The position numbers and the translations under genes were made by a program. Shown here piece after piece: positions 37,301 through 44,921 of a DNA stretch of 64,000 nt (position 1 is its first letter; every line of letters starts with the position of its first letter). The stretch covers positions 1,178,001 through 1,242,000 of the forward strand of contig NZ_FYEW01000002.1 of the NCBI RefSeq assembly GCF_900187375.1. The letters run 5' to 3'. The stretch is from Hymenobacter gelipurpurascens (GTDB lineage Bacteria > Bacteroidota > Bacteroidia > Cytophagales > Hymenobacteraceae). A model generated the notes under the pieces. That model did no database searches and was not told the origin of the DNA. It was given only the letters and a program-made list of their open reading frames with translations.

Positions 37301-37649
37301 GGCTGGACAGCAGGCACAGGGCCAAGTGGCCTACTACCGCCTGCGTCAGGTAGATACAGATGGCACGGCTTCTTATAGCTCCGTGCAGGCGCTTACGTTC
37401 TCCACTACCGTCGCTATCAGCGTGAAGCCTAACCCGGCTTCTGGTGAGGCTTCGCTGGAGCTGGGCACGCTGCCTGTAGGTCAGTACCAGGTAATGGTTC
37501 TGGATGTAACGGGACGCTCGGTATACCAGGCTTCGGCCCAGGGTGGCCAGGCAAAGGCACTGCCCGTAGGCCAGTGGCCGGCCGGCGTTTACCTGATCCG
37601 CGTTCAGGGACAAAACACTGTGCAGACGACGCGCTTAATCAAAGAATAG
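34368..37649 (+). CDS. T9SS-secreted protein with thrombospondin type-3 calcium repeats
   Basis: 1093 residues: signal peptide (MKTHLRLLIILASWIGLGG...), a unique N-terminal half, then calcium-binding DxDxDG-type repeats from about residue 520 (DNDGDNVPDNTDIDDDNDG, DLDSDGDG and several more), and a C-terminal T9SS type A sorting domain from about 906 (VPLPVQLASFMAKAVG...ERSFDGKSF...SVKPNPASGEASLELG...GVYLIRV...RLIKE). Such proteins cross the outer membrane through the type IX system and remain on the cell surface or are released. The first 905 codons are AT-rich; the sorting domain is GC-rich like the chromosome, so the gene looks chimeric. Confidence 0.9.
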   Translation: MKTHLRLLIILASWIGLGGPSVKAEGSKNLTPGTNTNALTAATNDRCGYLVHNSDQQSAQVDVSYGFLKPASWVSPVGVQFNPDYRLFIRLLPNEKLSYGIQRANDPNFTTSNYKDLVLTLRYGTGDGKIVKQNTLARNPTTTYLLGTNQAGVIDDYTQAAAGPLPATGGYQPLEYTNNTGTTQDFFIEFTQAGEYTDQGTQPGFNDLKTQDAAFNNGASATGNRVFSVYNLWDFTVTGTDNQTKNGRLFSKAWAFSSLAATNLLSSKFTLYPLVESRSTANSYYVKAIELAGLRPYAFFFVTNEFGSTAATGRTSVADRRKSQNGNTAYAQYPSFVNDPDPTIWRSASIPTASITPQPYCRNGNTEVAFTTSSTETGRFDINITYGGNTRTLNTDVVGGSSATIIWDGLVNGVRVPAGQTITYSFTNRGAPVNFPLYDAENNEGGFVVRNIRPSAAGADALYWDDTNITALGTSSLNGTLSPAHSWGNNDATTPGNAATVNTWTYGFVSAANSLTYITVNVCDNDGDNVPDNTDIDDDNDGILDLVEALSGTSSIDPSAFADATSPIRYLDVDYVHPIFGAFRDLNNNGVNDIFDTDGDGIPNHFDLDSDGDGLTDSFEAGNTNLTWVGSGGSAGTTSGYSVAQGRFTNTLGSLSTSVGNNGLPNAVENRTNNNTEVSTIRYTLTDSDGDTFTANNQTASNYNFLDLDSDNDGITDEIEALASATYATRKAQTNFNTDTDKDGIRDAYDGNVNGGNSITTRVDTDLDGVADMFDLDSDGDNATRTTQPIYKQTADWTEGFDANGSGAAGDEIVTLAQLFATNNPLKSNYYSITTNGAGYAATTLSAFLQDSDGDNIPNFLDIQSTYYHDDNFNGLVDIYDPAYSGTSSTAPGYTSALADAYFRRSAVAVPLPVQLASFMAKAVGQSAQLTWRTAQEQNNDYFVIERSFDGKSFSSVGQVKGQGTTSVATDYRFTDAQAGQQAQGQVAYYRLRQVDTDGTASYSSVQALTFSTTVAISVKPNPASGEASLELGTLPVGQYQVMVLDVTGRSVYQASAQGGQAKALPVGQWPAGVYLIRVQGQNTVQTTRLIKE

Positions 37650-37664
37650 CGCGCTGCTCTTTTC

Positions 37665-37712
37665 TGACAATAAAAAAGGCTCCTGCACTTGCAGGAGCCT
37701 TTTTTATTGTCA
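37665..37712 (+). terminator. strong Rho-independent terminator
   Basis: A perfect 22-bp stem (37665-37686 with 37691-37712) around an ACTT loop, with a T6 run in the descending arm. Closes the T9SS protein gene and can act in both directions. Confidence 0.92.
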
Positions 37713-37788
37713 GTTCCGCCGCCGATATGTCAACCAAGCAAGCACTTTAGAGGTATTAGCCCAACAGCTCTTACTTGCCTCCTATCTT

Positions 37789-38751
37789 ATGCCAGCCACC
37801 TCCCCTCGTCACCGCGCTCCTGCTACGCCTGCTACTGATTATGATGTGATGATTGTGGGGGCCGGCAGTGCGGGCCTGAGTGCCGCGTTGGTACTGGGCC
37901 GCTGCTTGCGCCGCGTGTTGGTGTGCGACGGCGGCAAACCGCGTAACGCCCCTTCGCCCGCCGTGCATGGCTTTCTCACCCGCGACGGAATTCTGCCGGA
38001 TGAGCTGCTGCGCCTGGGCCGGGAACAACTGACGCCTTATAAGACAGTAGAGGTGCGGGAAGCGCGCGTCACGCAGGTAGAGGTGATGGCCAAGTGCTTC
38101 CGCCTGACCGTTGAAGGGGCCACAGGCCGCAGCACCACCTATACGACCCGTAAGGTACTGCTGGCCACGGGCGTTGATGATGAGTTGCCGCCGCTAGATG
38201 GCATGCGCGACTTATGGGGCAGCGGGGTGCTGCACTGCCCGTATTGCCACGGCTGGGAAGTGCGCGACAAGCCGTTGGCCGTGTATGGCCAACATAAAAG
38301 CGTGACTGGCCTAGCCCTATTGGTCAGCCGCTGGAGCAAGGATATCATCGTGTGTACTGATGGCTGGAAAGGCCTCACGCCTAACGCGCGGCGGCGGCTG
38401 CGGCGGCAGGGAATTTCGGTACGAGAAGAGGAGCTAGATCGGCTGGTAGGCGACCAAAGTGGCGAGCTGAAGCATATCGAGTTCAAAACGGGTGAGAAGC
38501 TGGCTCGCAAAGCCGTGTTTGTACACGCGCACCAGCACCAGCGTAGCCCGCTGGCCGAACAGCTGGGCTGTGAGTTTTCTGAGAAAGGCGCTGTATTGGT
38601 TGATAAGGACCAGCAAACCTCCGTGCGCGGCTTCTACGCGGCCGGCGACATTACGCCCGGCACGCAACAGGCGCTGCTGGCCGCCGCCAAGGGCAGTCAG
38701 GCCGCCATCTGTATCAATGAGACCCTTACGCGCGAGGAGTGCCCGAAGTAG
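37789..38751 (+). CDS. thioredoxin-reductase-like FAD oxidoreductase
   Basis: 320 residues. FAD-binding VMIVGAGSAGLSAAL (about 20-34), dithiol HCPYCHGWE (Cys 150 and 153), and the closing GFYAAGDITPGTQQALLAAAKGSQAA. This is the HCPYCHG subclass related to thioredoxin reductase and to dithiol oxidases of secondary metabolism. The position of the second (NADPH) Rossmann loop reads AVYGQHKSVTGLAL, lacking the GxGxxA/G of normal reductases, so the electron partner may not be NADPH. Stands alone between two terminator-bounded units. Confidence 0.87.
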   Translation: MPATSPRHRAPATPATDYDVMIVGAGSAGLSAALVLGRCLRRVLVCDGGKPRNAPSPAVHGFLTRDGILPDELLRLGREQLTPYKTVEVREARVTQVEVMAKCFRLTVEGATGRSTTYTTRKVLLATGVDDELPPLDGMRDLWGSGVLHCPYCHGWEVRDKPLAVYGQHKSVTGLALLVSRWSKDIIVCTDGWKGLTPNARRRLRRQGISVREEELDRLVGDQSGELKHIEFKTGEKLARKAVFVHAHQHQRSPLAEQLGCEFSEKGAVLVDKDQQTSVRGFYAAGDITPGTQQALLAAAKGSQAAICINETLTREECPK

Positions 38752-38963
38752 GATTTCAGCATCAGATCAGCCCTTAAAGCTTGGGTGCTCTGCCAGGTGG
38801 CGAGCTATAATCTGGCGGGCGTAGGCCACCTCTCAACGTGAATTTCGTAGAGGCGAGGAACAGAGTTTTGGGAAATTTGTCGGCGAGAAACCAGGGTTGC
38901 TGTCAGAACGTGTAACTTACTCGCTACCATATCCCTACTATCCGGCCCACTAATTTTCACGAA

Positions 38964-41471
38964 ATGAAAACCGTTTACCTGCTGCTTTTGCTTCTGCTGC
39001 TGGTAGGCGTGAACCCTATTGTAGGTCAACAACTGCTGTTTAAAGGCCGCGTGACGGAAGCTGCCACGGGCAAAGCGGTTCCGTTTGCGTCGGTGTTTGT
39101 GCCGGGCTCCGGGCAGGGAGCTACGGCCGATGTGGAAGGCCGCTACGAGCTGAAAGCCACTGCCCCGGTTGATTCGCTGGGGGCTTCGGCTATTGGCTTC
39201 ACCACGCTAAAAAAGCGCGTGAGTGGCCTAACCACTCAAACCGTCAATTTTGTGCTGGGCTCGGGCTCGGTTTCATTAGGCGAGGTAGTGGTGCGGCCGT
39301 ATGAGAATCCGGCCTACCGGATTCTGCGGCGGGTGCAGGAGCATAAGCCTCAAAACAACAAGCGCAGTCTGGAGGCCTTCGAGTTCGACAGCTACAGCCG
39401 CACCGAGGTAGCGCTCAACAATCTGCCCGACCAGCTTAGCCGCCGCAAGCTGCTGCGCCAGATGGTGCAGGTAGCCGATAGCGCGGGCCTGCCCCGCGAC
39501 GCCAGTGGTAAGCCCATTGTGCCTTTTTTTGCCTCCGAAGTGCTTTCGCACTACTACCAGCTCAACCGCCCGTTGCGTAAGCGCGAAGAAATCAGGAAGA
39601 CGCAGCTGCACGGCGCGGCACCGCGGGAAGGCTCCGTTACTTCCCAGATTCTGGGCTCCTCGTTTCAGGACTGGGATTTCTACCCCAACTGGCAGCAGCT
39701 GCTGGGCAAGGATTTTATTTCGCCTATTGCCGAGGGCTGGAAGTTCACCTACGAATATGAGCTGCTGGACTCAGTGTTGGTAGGCCAGGATTACTGCTAC
39801 CAGATTGGGGTGAAACCGCGCCGCCCGCAGGACCTGGCCTTTGTGGGCACCATCTGGATTACGGCCGACACATACGCTTTGCGCCAGGTAGATCTGGTGG
39901 TGAGCCCGGAGGCTAACCTCAACTTTATTGACCAGATCCGGGTGAAGCAGGAGTTGCTTCCCTCGGCGGCGGGGCCGAGCCTGCCCCGGCGCACGGCGGT
40001 GGTGGTAGGCATCAAGCCAACCAAAGGCAGCACCGGTATTCTGGCCCACCTCACCATCGTCAATACCAACTTCAGCGCCAACCAGCCTAAGCCGCTGGCT
40101 TTTTACGACCGCCCCCTGGAAACTGCCGCCGATGCGTTTGAGGTGCCTCAGGGGTTTTTCGAGCAAAACCGGCCCGACTCCCTGAGCCAGCAGGAGCAGG
40201 CCACGCTGCAGGTGCTGGACTCGGTGCGGCAGCTGCCGGCCATGCGCAACCTGTTGGAGGTGGCCGATATTGCGGTAAATGGCTACTACCGGGCGGGCAA
40301 AATTGACTGGGGCCCAATTCTTACGGCCTATAGCTTTAATAATATTGAAGGCAACCGCTTCCGAGTGGGCTTCCGGACCACGCCAGAGTTCAGCCGCGAC
40401 TGGCTACTACGGCCCTACCTGGCCTACGGCACCCGCGACGGCCGCTTTAAGTATGGCCTTCGGGTGCAGCGCATTGTGGACCGCCAGCACTGGACGGTGG
40501 TGAACTTCGAGCACCGCCACGACCTCGATCAGGTAGCCCTCCTCGATAATGACTACGCCCTGGAAAACCCGCTGTTCGAGGCCTCGGCGCGCCTGGGCAA
40601 CATCAGCTCCAGCCGCCCCCTGCGCCGCAACCTGACCACGCTGGCCGTGCAGACCGACTTGTTCCGAGGCTTCACGCAGCGCGTGATGTTCCGGCGCCAG
40701 AGCTTCAATCCGCTGTACCCGTTTGCCTACTACACCCAGGAGCAGCAACCCGGCTCTCCCACCGACGACCACTTCGACCTGTCGGAAATTATGGTGGAGT
40801 CGCGGTATGCCCGCGACGAAGTGCTGCTGCCTAACAACCAGAACCGCCGCACGGCCATTGGCCTGAAACGGTGGCCGGTGTTTACGGTGCGCTACACGGT
40901 AGGCCTTGATAAGCTGCTGGGCAGCGACTTCCGCTACCAAAAAATCAACCTACTCATTGACCAAAGCGTTCGACTAGGCCAGGTAGGGCGCGCCGATTAC
41001 CGCCTTGACGCGGGCTACATTCCGAGTACGGTGCCTTACCCACTGCTGAAGTCGCACCTCGGCAACCAGTCGCCGTTCTACAATAGCGGGGCCTTTAACC
41101 TGATGCGCTACTTCGAGTTCGTGAGCGACCGGTATGTCTCGTTTCGGGTAGAGAACCAGTTCGATGGTTTCCTGCTCAACTCCATTCCGGCCATCAAGCA
41201 GCTCAACTGGCGCCTGGTAGCCACCGGCAATGTGCTGTGGGGCAGCGTGAGCGAGGCCAACCGCCGCATCAACCCCACCGAAGACCCTGTGAACGGCGGG
41301 CCGCTGCCCTCGTTTCAGTCGTTGGGCCGCACGCCGTATGCCGAGGTGGGCTACGGCGTGGAGAACATCTTCCGGGTGGCCCGCGTAGATTTCATCCATC
41401 GCCTCACGTACCGCAACTCGCCCGGAGCGCGTACCTTTGGGGTGAAAGTGAGTTTCCAGTTCAAGCTCTAA
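38964..41471 (+). CDS. DUF5686 / CarboxypepD_reg-like outer-membrane protein
   Basis: 835 residues with a signal peptide (MKTVYLLLLLLLLVGVN...VGQQ). Residues 26-110 form a carboxypeptidase-regulatory-like beta sandwich (FKGRVTEAATGKAVPFASVFV...TADVEGRYEL), as at the N-terminus of TonB-dependent receptors. The rest fits DUF5686, with YRILRRVQEHKPQNN, FIGT-like AFVGTIWITADTYALRQVDL and a C-terminal barrel-like part ending VSFQFKL. Bacteroidota-specific and probably outer-membrane; function unknown. Confidence 0.88.
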   Translation: MKTVYLLLLLLLLVGVNPIVGQQLLFKGRVTEAATGKAVPFASVFVPGSGQGATADVEGRYELKATAPVDSLGASAIGFTTLKKRVSGLTTQTVNFVLGSGSVSLGEVVVRPYENPAYRILRRVQEHKPQNNKRSLEAFEFDSYSRTEVALNNLPDQLSRRKLLRQMVQVADSAGLPRDASGKPIVPFFASEVLSHYYQLNRPLRKREEIRKTQLHGAAPREGSVTSQILGSSFQDWDFYPNWQQLLGKDFISPIAEGWKFTYEYELLDSVLVGQDYCYQIGVKPRRPQDLAFVGTIWITADTYALRQVDLVVSPEANLNFIDQIRVKQELLPSAAGPSLPRRTAVVVGIKPTKGSTGILAHLTIVNTNFSANQPKPLAFYDRPLETAADAFEVPQGFFEQNRPDSLSQQEQATLQVLDSVRQLPAMRNLLEVADIAVNGYYRAGKIDWGPILTAYSFNNIEGNRFRVGFRTTPEFSRDWLLRPYLAYGTRDGRFKYGLRVQRIVDRQHWTVVNFEHRHDLDQVALLDNDYALENPLFEASARLGNISSSRPLRRNLTTLAVQTDLFRGFTQRVMFRRQSFNPLYPFAYYTQEQQPGSPTDDHFDLSEIMVESRYARDEVLLPNNQNRRTAIGLKRWPVFTVRYTVGLDKLLGSDFRYQKINLLIDQSVRLGQVGRADYRLDAGYIPSTVPYPLLKSHLGNQSPFYNSGAFNLMRYFEFVSDRYVSFRVENQFDGFLLNSIPAIKQLNWRLVATGNVLWGSVSEANRRINPTEDPVNGGPLPSFQSLGRTPYAEVGYGVENIFRVARVDFIHRLTYRNSPGARTFGVKVSFQFKL

Positions 41472-41553
41472 CCATCAGACTGCCAACTAGTGGCGCGAAT
41501 TTTGTGCGCCGCAATTGAATCAAAAAGGCGGTTTTCTTGTAGAAAGACTCAAT

Positions 41554-41829
41554 ATGCCCAAGTACGAAGTTGCCAACCTGTCTCTGGCGGAAGCCACCCG
41601 TCATGCCCCCTTCGTGGATTACGCCCGTTGCGTTGATGCCAGCCAGCGCCCCTACAACCACGTAGGCGACTGGCCCGAAGAAGGCCACCTCTACCCCGTT
41701 CGGGTAGTCGATTCTCACACCGAAGGCATTCCTTTGGTGCACGTTCTCGGCTTCGAGGGTGAAGCCCCGTATTACAACGCCTATGCGCCTCACCGTTTCG
41801 AGATGCTGCTGACCGTTTGGCTGAACTAA
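41554..41829 (+). CDS. conserved hypothetical protein, 91 aa
   Basis: Starts at ATG 41554 (MPKYEVANLSLAEATRH); an upstream TTG at 41515 is unlikely. The polar, aromatic-rich sequence (YPVRVVDSHTEGIPLVHVLGFEGEAPYYNAYAPHRFEMLLTVWLN) looks like a small soluble domain of the kind shared by Cytophagales genomes; I cannot name a family. Followed by a strong terminator. Confidence 0.7.
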   Translation: MPKYEVANLSLAEATRHAPFVDYARCVDASQRPYNHVGDWPEEGHLYPVRVVDSHTEGIPLVHVLGFEGEAPYYNAYAPHRFEMLLTVWLN

Positions 41830-41856
41830 GCCTGACCTAGTAGCTACTGTTAAAGC

Positions 41857-41898
41857 AAAAAGCCCGGCCTTCTCCTAGTGAGAAGGCCGGGCTTTTTT
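41857..41898 (+). terminator. bidirectional terminator
   Basis: AAAAAGCCCGGCCTTCTC and GAGAAGGCCGGGCTTTTTT form a perfect stem with a four-base loop, between genes that converge. Followed by T6. Confidence 0.9.
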
Positions 41899-41929
41899 GT
41901 GGTGATATACAACCGTTGTTTCCTCATAA

Positions 41930-42022
41930 CGTCATGCTGAGCGGAGTCGAAGCATCTCTACCTCTGGCTAAATTACTGGCCTAGAAAGCGGTAGAGATGC
42001 TTCGACTCCGCTCAGCATGACG
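41930..42022 (+). repeat. hairpin repeat, copy 2 (perfect 33-bp arms)
   Basis: Arms 41930-41962 and 41990-42022 are exact reverse complements (CGTCATGCTGAGC...CATCTCTACC). The 27-base loop TCTGGCTAAATTACTGGCC/TAGAAAGC carries a TGGCCTAG. It lies right after a terminator, between converging genes. Confidence 0.93.
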
Positions 42023-42052
42023 TTTCATATCAATTTCACAGAAGACAGTGGC

Positions 42053-43555
42053 CTAGCGCTCCAGCTTGAAATCGGGGTCTTGGGTTACGCGCTGGGGCGT
42101 GGCCGATACGGCCCAGCCGGTGGCATACATCCAGCGCGTCATGCGGGTGAGCTTTGCCACATCAATGCGCGAGGCCTCGTCGCGGGGCGTGTGGTAGTCG
42201 GGGTGCAGCAGTGTGGTGAAGAACAGGGACGGAATGCCGGCGCGGGCGTAGGGCAGGTGGTCGGAACGGAAGTACCAGCCTTCGGGGTGCTTGGCGTCGT
42301 CCCAGGAGTTGTCAAGAGTGAATTTGCTGACACCTTGATTCGCTTTCAGCGCCATATCTACCAGCGCCTGGGAGTTGCGGTGCGGAGCCGTGGAGCCGAG
42401 CAACGCCGCCGAATCGGGGGCGTTGCGGCCCATCATGTCGCCATTGAGCACGGCCACAATGGACGCCTTTGGCACGGTTGGGTGATCAACAAACCAGCGG
42501 GAGCCCAGTAGGCCACGCTCCTCGGCGCCATGCCACACAAATAACGCCGAGCGGGCGCCCGGCCGCTGTTTCCAGGCCCGCCCGATGGCCAGCAGGGCCA
42601 CGCTTACGGTGGCGTTGTCGTCGGCGCCGTTCCAGATGGAGTCGCCGGCCACGGGCGTCCCGATGCCGTCGTGGTCGTGGTGGCCACTGAACAGCACGTT
42701 TTCCTTGCGCAGCTCCGGATCGGTGCCCGGCACGCGCGCTACCACATTAATGGAAGGATACTCGAAATCATTCATGCCCAGTTCCGCCTGAAAGCGGGCT
42801 TTGGGCGCCCGCAGTGCGGCGGTCAGGCTCTGTCGAACCAGCAAAACCGGAATCGGGGCGGCCGGCACCGGCATAGACGGCAGCAGGTACTGCCCATCCT
42901 GGTAGCGGTGGCCTATAAACTCCAAACTGGGCTCAGTAGGCGCATCGGCCACCAGAATAATGCCCGCTACTCCACGCAAACGCAGCGCAGCACCCTGCTG
43001 ACCGATAGCGGCCAGAGCATAGCGCATGCTCCGTAGGCTGATGTTGGCGACGGGCAGCGGCGTGGGCGGCACCAGCGGCAGAGCCACAATTTTGCCGCGC
43101 AAATCACGGCGCACCGTGTCGGCCAGGGAGTTCAGCCAGACAACGGGCCCATCGAGGCGGGCATTGATGGGGGCGGTTATCCAGGCTTCCTTCCAAAGCC
43201 CCAGCGTCCGGCCATTGAGGCTCATGCGCGAGGTAGCAGCCACCGTGATGCGGCGCAGGGGGTAGAACTGAAAGTAGGTGCCATCGTCGCCGGCAGGCTC
43301 TAGGCCAGCGGCGCGGGCGCGCTCAGCTACCCAAACGGCGGCGCGCAGCTCATCGGCGGTACCGGCACGGCGACCCCGCATACTGTCGCTGGCTAGTGAA
43401 AAAAGGTCGCGCCGGATTTCGGTTTCCCGGATGGCTTCCAGGGCTGGTGGGGCAGTAGGACCGGCCACGCCGGTGCTAGCCGACGGTGTTTTGGCGCAGC
43501 CGCCCAATAGGCCTAGCGCAAGAGCCGCGCCCGGCAACAGAGTAAGAAAACGCAT
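42053..43555 (-). CDS. M28-family metallopeptidase, lipoprotein
   Basis: 500 residues, lipobox LLGGC with Cys 20. An aminopeptidase-type M28 domain with zinc ligands in order: SGHHDHDG, NGADDNAT, GAEERGLLGS (catalytic Glu and ligand), LNGDMMGR and DYHTPRDE. A protease-associated (PA) domain is inserted around residues 130-250 (PVVWLNSLADTVRRDLRGKIV, VAGIILVADAP). Expected to trim peptides at the envelope. The TAG stop lies in a TGGCCTA heptamer. Confidence 0.92.
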   Translation of the reverse strand: MRFLTLLPGAALALGLLGGCAKTPSASTGVAGPTAPPALEAIRETEIRRDLFSLASDSMRGRRAGTADELRAAVWVAERARAAGLEPAGDDGTYFQFYPLRRITVAATSRMSLNGRTLGLWKEAWITAPINARLDGPVVWLNSLADTVRRDLRGKIVALPLVPPTPLPVANISLRSMRYALAAIGQQGAALRLRGVAGIILVADAPTEPSLEFIGHRYQDGQYLLPSMPVPAAPIPVLLVRQSLTAALRAPKARFQAELGMNDFEYPSINVVARVPGTDPELRKENVLFSGHHDHDGIGTPVAGDSIWNGADDNATVSVALLAIGRAWKQRPGARSALFVWHGAEERGLLGSRWFVDHPTVPKASIVAVLNGDMMGRNAPDSAALLGSTAPHRNSQALVDMALKANQGVSKFTLDNSWDDAKHPEGWYFRSDHLPYARAGIPSLFFTTLLHPDYHTPRDEASRIDVAKLTRMTRWMYATGWAVSATPQRVTQDPDFKLER

Positions 43556-43690
43556 AGGCAGAGGGGAAAAGTGGCCTAGAGCCAGTAGAAGACGACAAAC
43601 TCCTTAAGACCCCGGAAGATAGCGTCAAAAGCAATTGGTAGGAGTGCGTACGTAAGACGACTAAAGAAGTCCGAGCCCACTGGCTGGGTA

Positions 43691-44467
43691 TCAGGCATCG
43701 AGCAGCCCCATTTCATCTTTCAATAGTACTCCCGAAAGCTGGCGGCGCAGGGCTTCCTGCAGCAGAAAGAACAGCTTATCGGCGGCCAGCGCATAGCTTA
43801 AGCCTTCAGGCCGAATATTGGAGACGCAGTTGCGGGCTTCATCCGTGAGGCCAGGGCGGGGGCCGTAGGTGAAGTAGGCCCCCAGGCTGTGCGGGGAGCT
43901 AAGCCCCGGCCGCTCACCAATCAGAATAAGGGCAAGCTGCGCCTGCAGTACCTGCCCGATTTCGTCGCTGATGGCCACGCGGGCCTGTTCGGCAACTACT
44001 ACCGGAGCCAGCCTGAAGCCGGCTGCTTGCAGCTTCGGCAGCAGGAGCTGCAACACTGGTAACGCATGCTGCTGCACGGCCGCGGCCGATAAGCCATCGG
44101 CCAGAATAACGGCCACATCGGAAGGAGCCATCGAGTGGCCTAGCAGCAGCTCCCGGGACGCGGGGTGCAGCCGGCGGCCCAGGTCGGGGCGTTGCAGGTA
44201 CTGCGGGCGGTTTTCAGCCTGGCTCCTGACGACACATACGCGCACCGAGAGTTGCGCTAGGCCAGTCGTGAGCTTCTCCACCTCAAGAGCGGAGTACACG
44301 GCATCACGCGCAGCGGCGTGGGCCAGCCGAAACGCCAGCGCCTCCTGCAGCGGCACGCTCGTTCCAACGCGACCCAGCGCGATGCGGGCCGCCGTGAAGG
44401 CGCGTAGGCCACTCCAGGGGTCGGGGGCCGGGGGCTGAGTGTGGGCAGAAGGCAAATCGGGGGACAT
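43691..44467 (-). CDS. eutC: ethanolamine ammonia-lyase small subunit EutC
   Basis: 258 residues, matching EutC: FTAARIALGRVGTSVPLQEALAFRLAHAAARDAV near the start, ILADGLSAAAVQQHA, ISDEIGQVLQAQLALILIGERPGLSSPHSLGAYFTYGP and CVSNIRPEGLSY. Together with EutB it forms the adenosylcobalamin enzyme that splits ethanolamine into acetaldehyde and ammonia. Last gene of the eutB-VOC-eutC run. No microcompartment shell gene is nearby, so this is the short catabolic or nitrogen-scavenging type. Confidence 0.93.
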   Translation of the reverse strand: MSPDLPSAHTQPPAPDPWSGLRAFTAARIALGRVGTSVPLQEALAFRLAHAAARDAVYSALEVEKLTTGLAQLSVRVCVVRSQAENRPQYLQRPDLGRRLHPASRELLLGHSMAPSDVAVILADGLSAAAVQQHALPVLQLLLPKLQAAGFRLAPVVVAEQARVAISDEIGQVLQAQLALILIGERPGLSSPHSLGAYFTYGPRPGLTDEARNCVSNIRPEGLSYALAADKLFFLLQEALRRQLSGVLLKDEMGLLDA

Positions 44468-44524
44468 ACCAACAACTTACATGGTATCAACTCTATAACC
44501 GAGCCCTAAGAGAGCCGAATCGCC

Positions 44525-44890
44525 TTATTTTTTAAACTCGCCAATGTGCCAGAGCACCCCCGAGGGATCATGCAGGAAGCCCTCTTTGCCCCAGGGCTCG
44601 TAGCGAATAGCCGACACCTTTACTCCTTTGAATTGACCGGGCAAATCAAGTGCTTCTAACTCAGCCCAGTACTTTTCCACATCCTCGACTTCCAGAAATA
44701 GCATAGTGTTATCCACCCAGTCTGGCACGTACGCATTCTGTAGGTAGAAGCCAACGCCCTGCAGGGCAAAATATGACATGGCCGGAGACAGGACGGTTTC
44801 GGTGAAGCCGAAGGCGCGGTAGAAGCTTCGCGAGACAGCAAAGTCTTTTGCGCCGATGAAGGCGCGGATGGAAATAGCTTTTTGATTCAT
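44525..44890 (-). CDS. VOC-family (glyoxalase/bleomycin-resistance-like) protein
   Basis: 121 residues with the two beta-alpha-beta-beta-beta modules of the vicinal-oxygen-chelate fold (IRAFIGAKDFAVSRSFYRAFGF, MLFLEVEDVEKYWAELE, and the closing FLHDPSGVLWHIGEF). It lies 31 bases after eutB and 57 bases before eutC on the same strand, splitting two genes that are normally adjacent. Metal ligands are not obvious, so a catalytic role is unclear. Confidence 0.85.
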   Translation of the reverse strand: MNQKAISIRAFIGAKDFAVSRSFYRAFGFTETVLSPAMSYFALQGVGFYLQNAYVPDWVDNTMLFLEVEDVEKYWAELEALDLPGQFKGVKVSAIRYEPWGKEGFLHDPSGVLWHIGEFKK

Positions 44891-44921
44891 ATCGTCTGGC
44901 GATTTAAGTAGGCGTTTTTCT

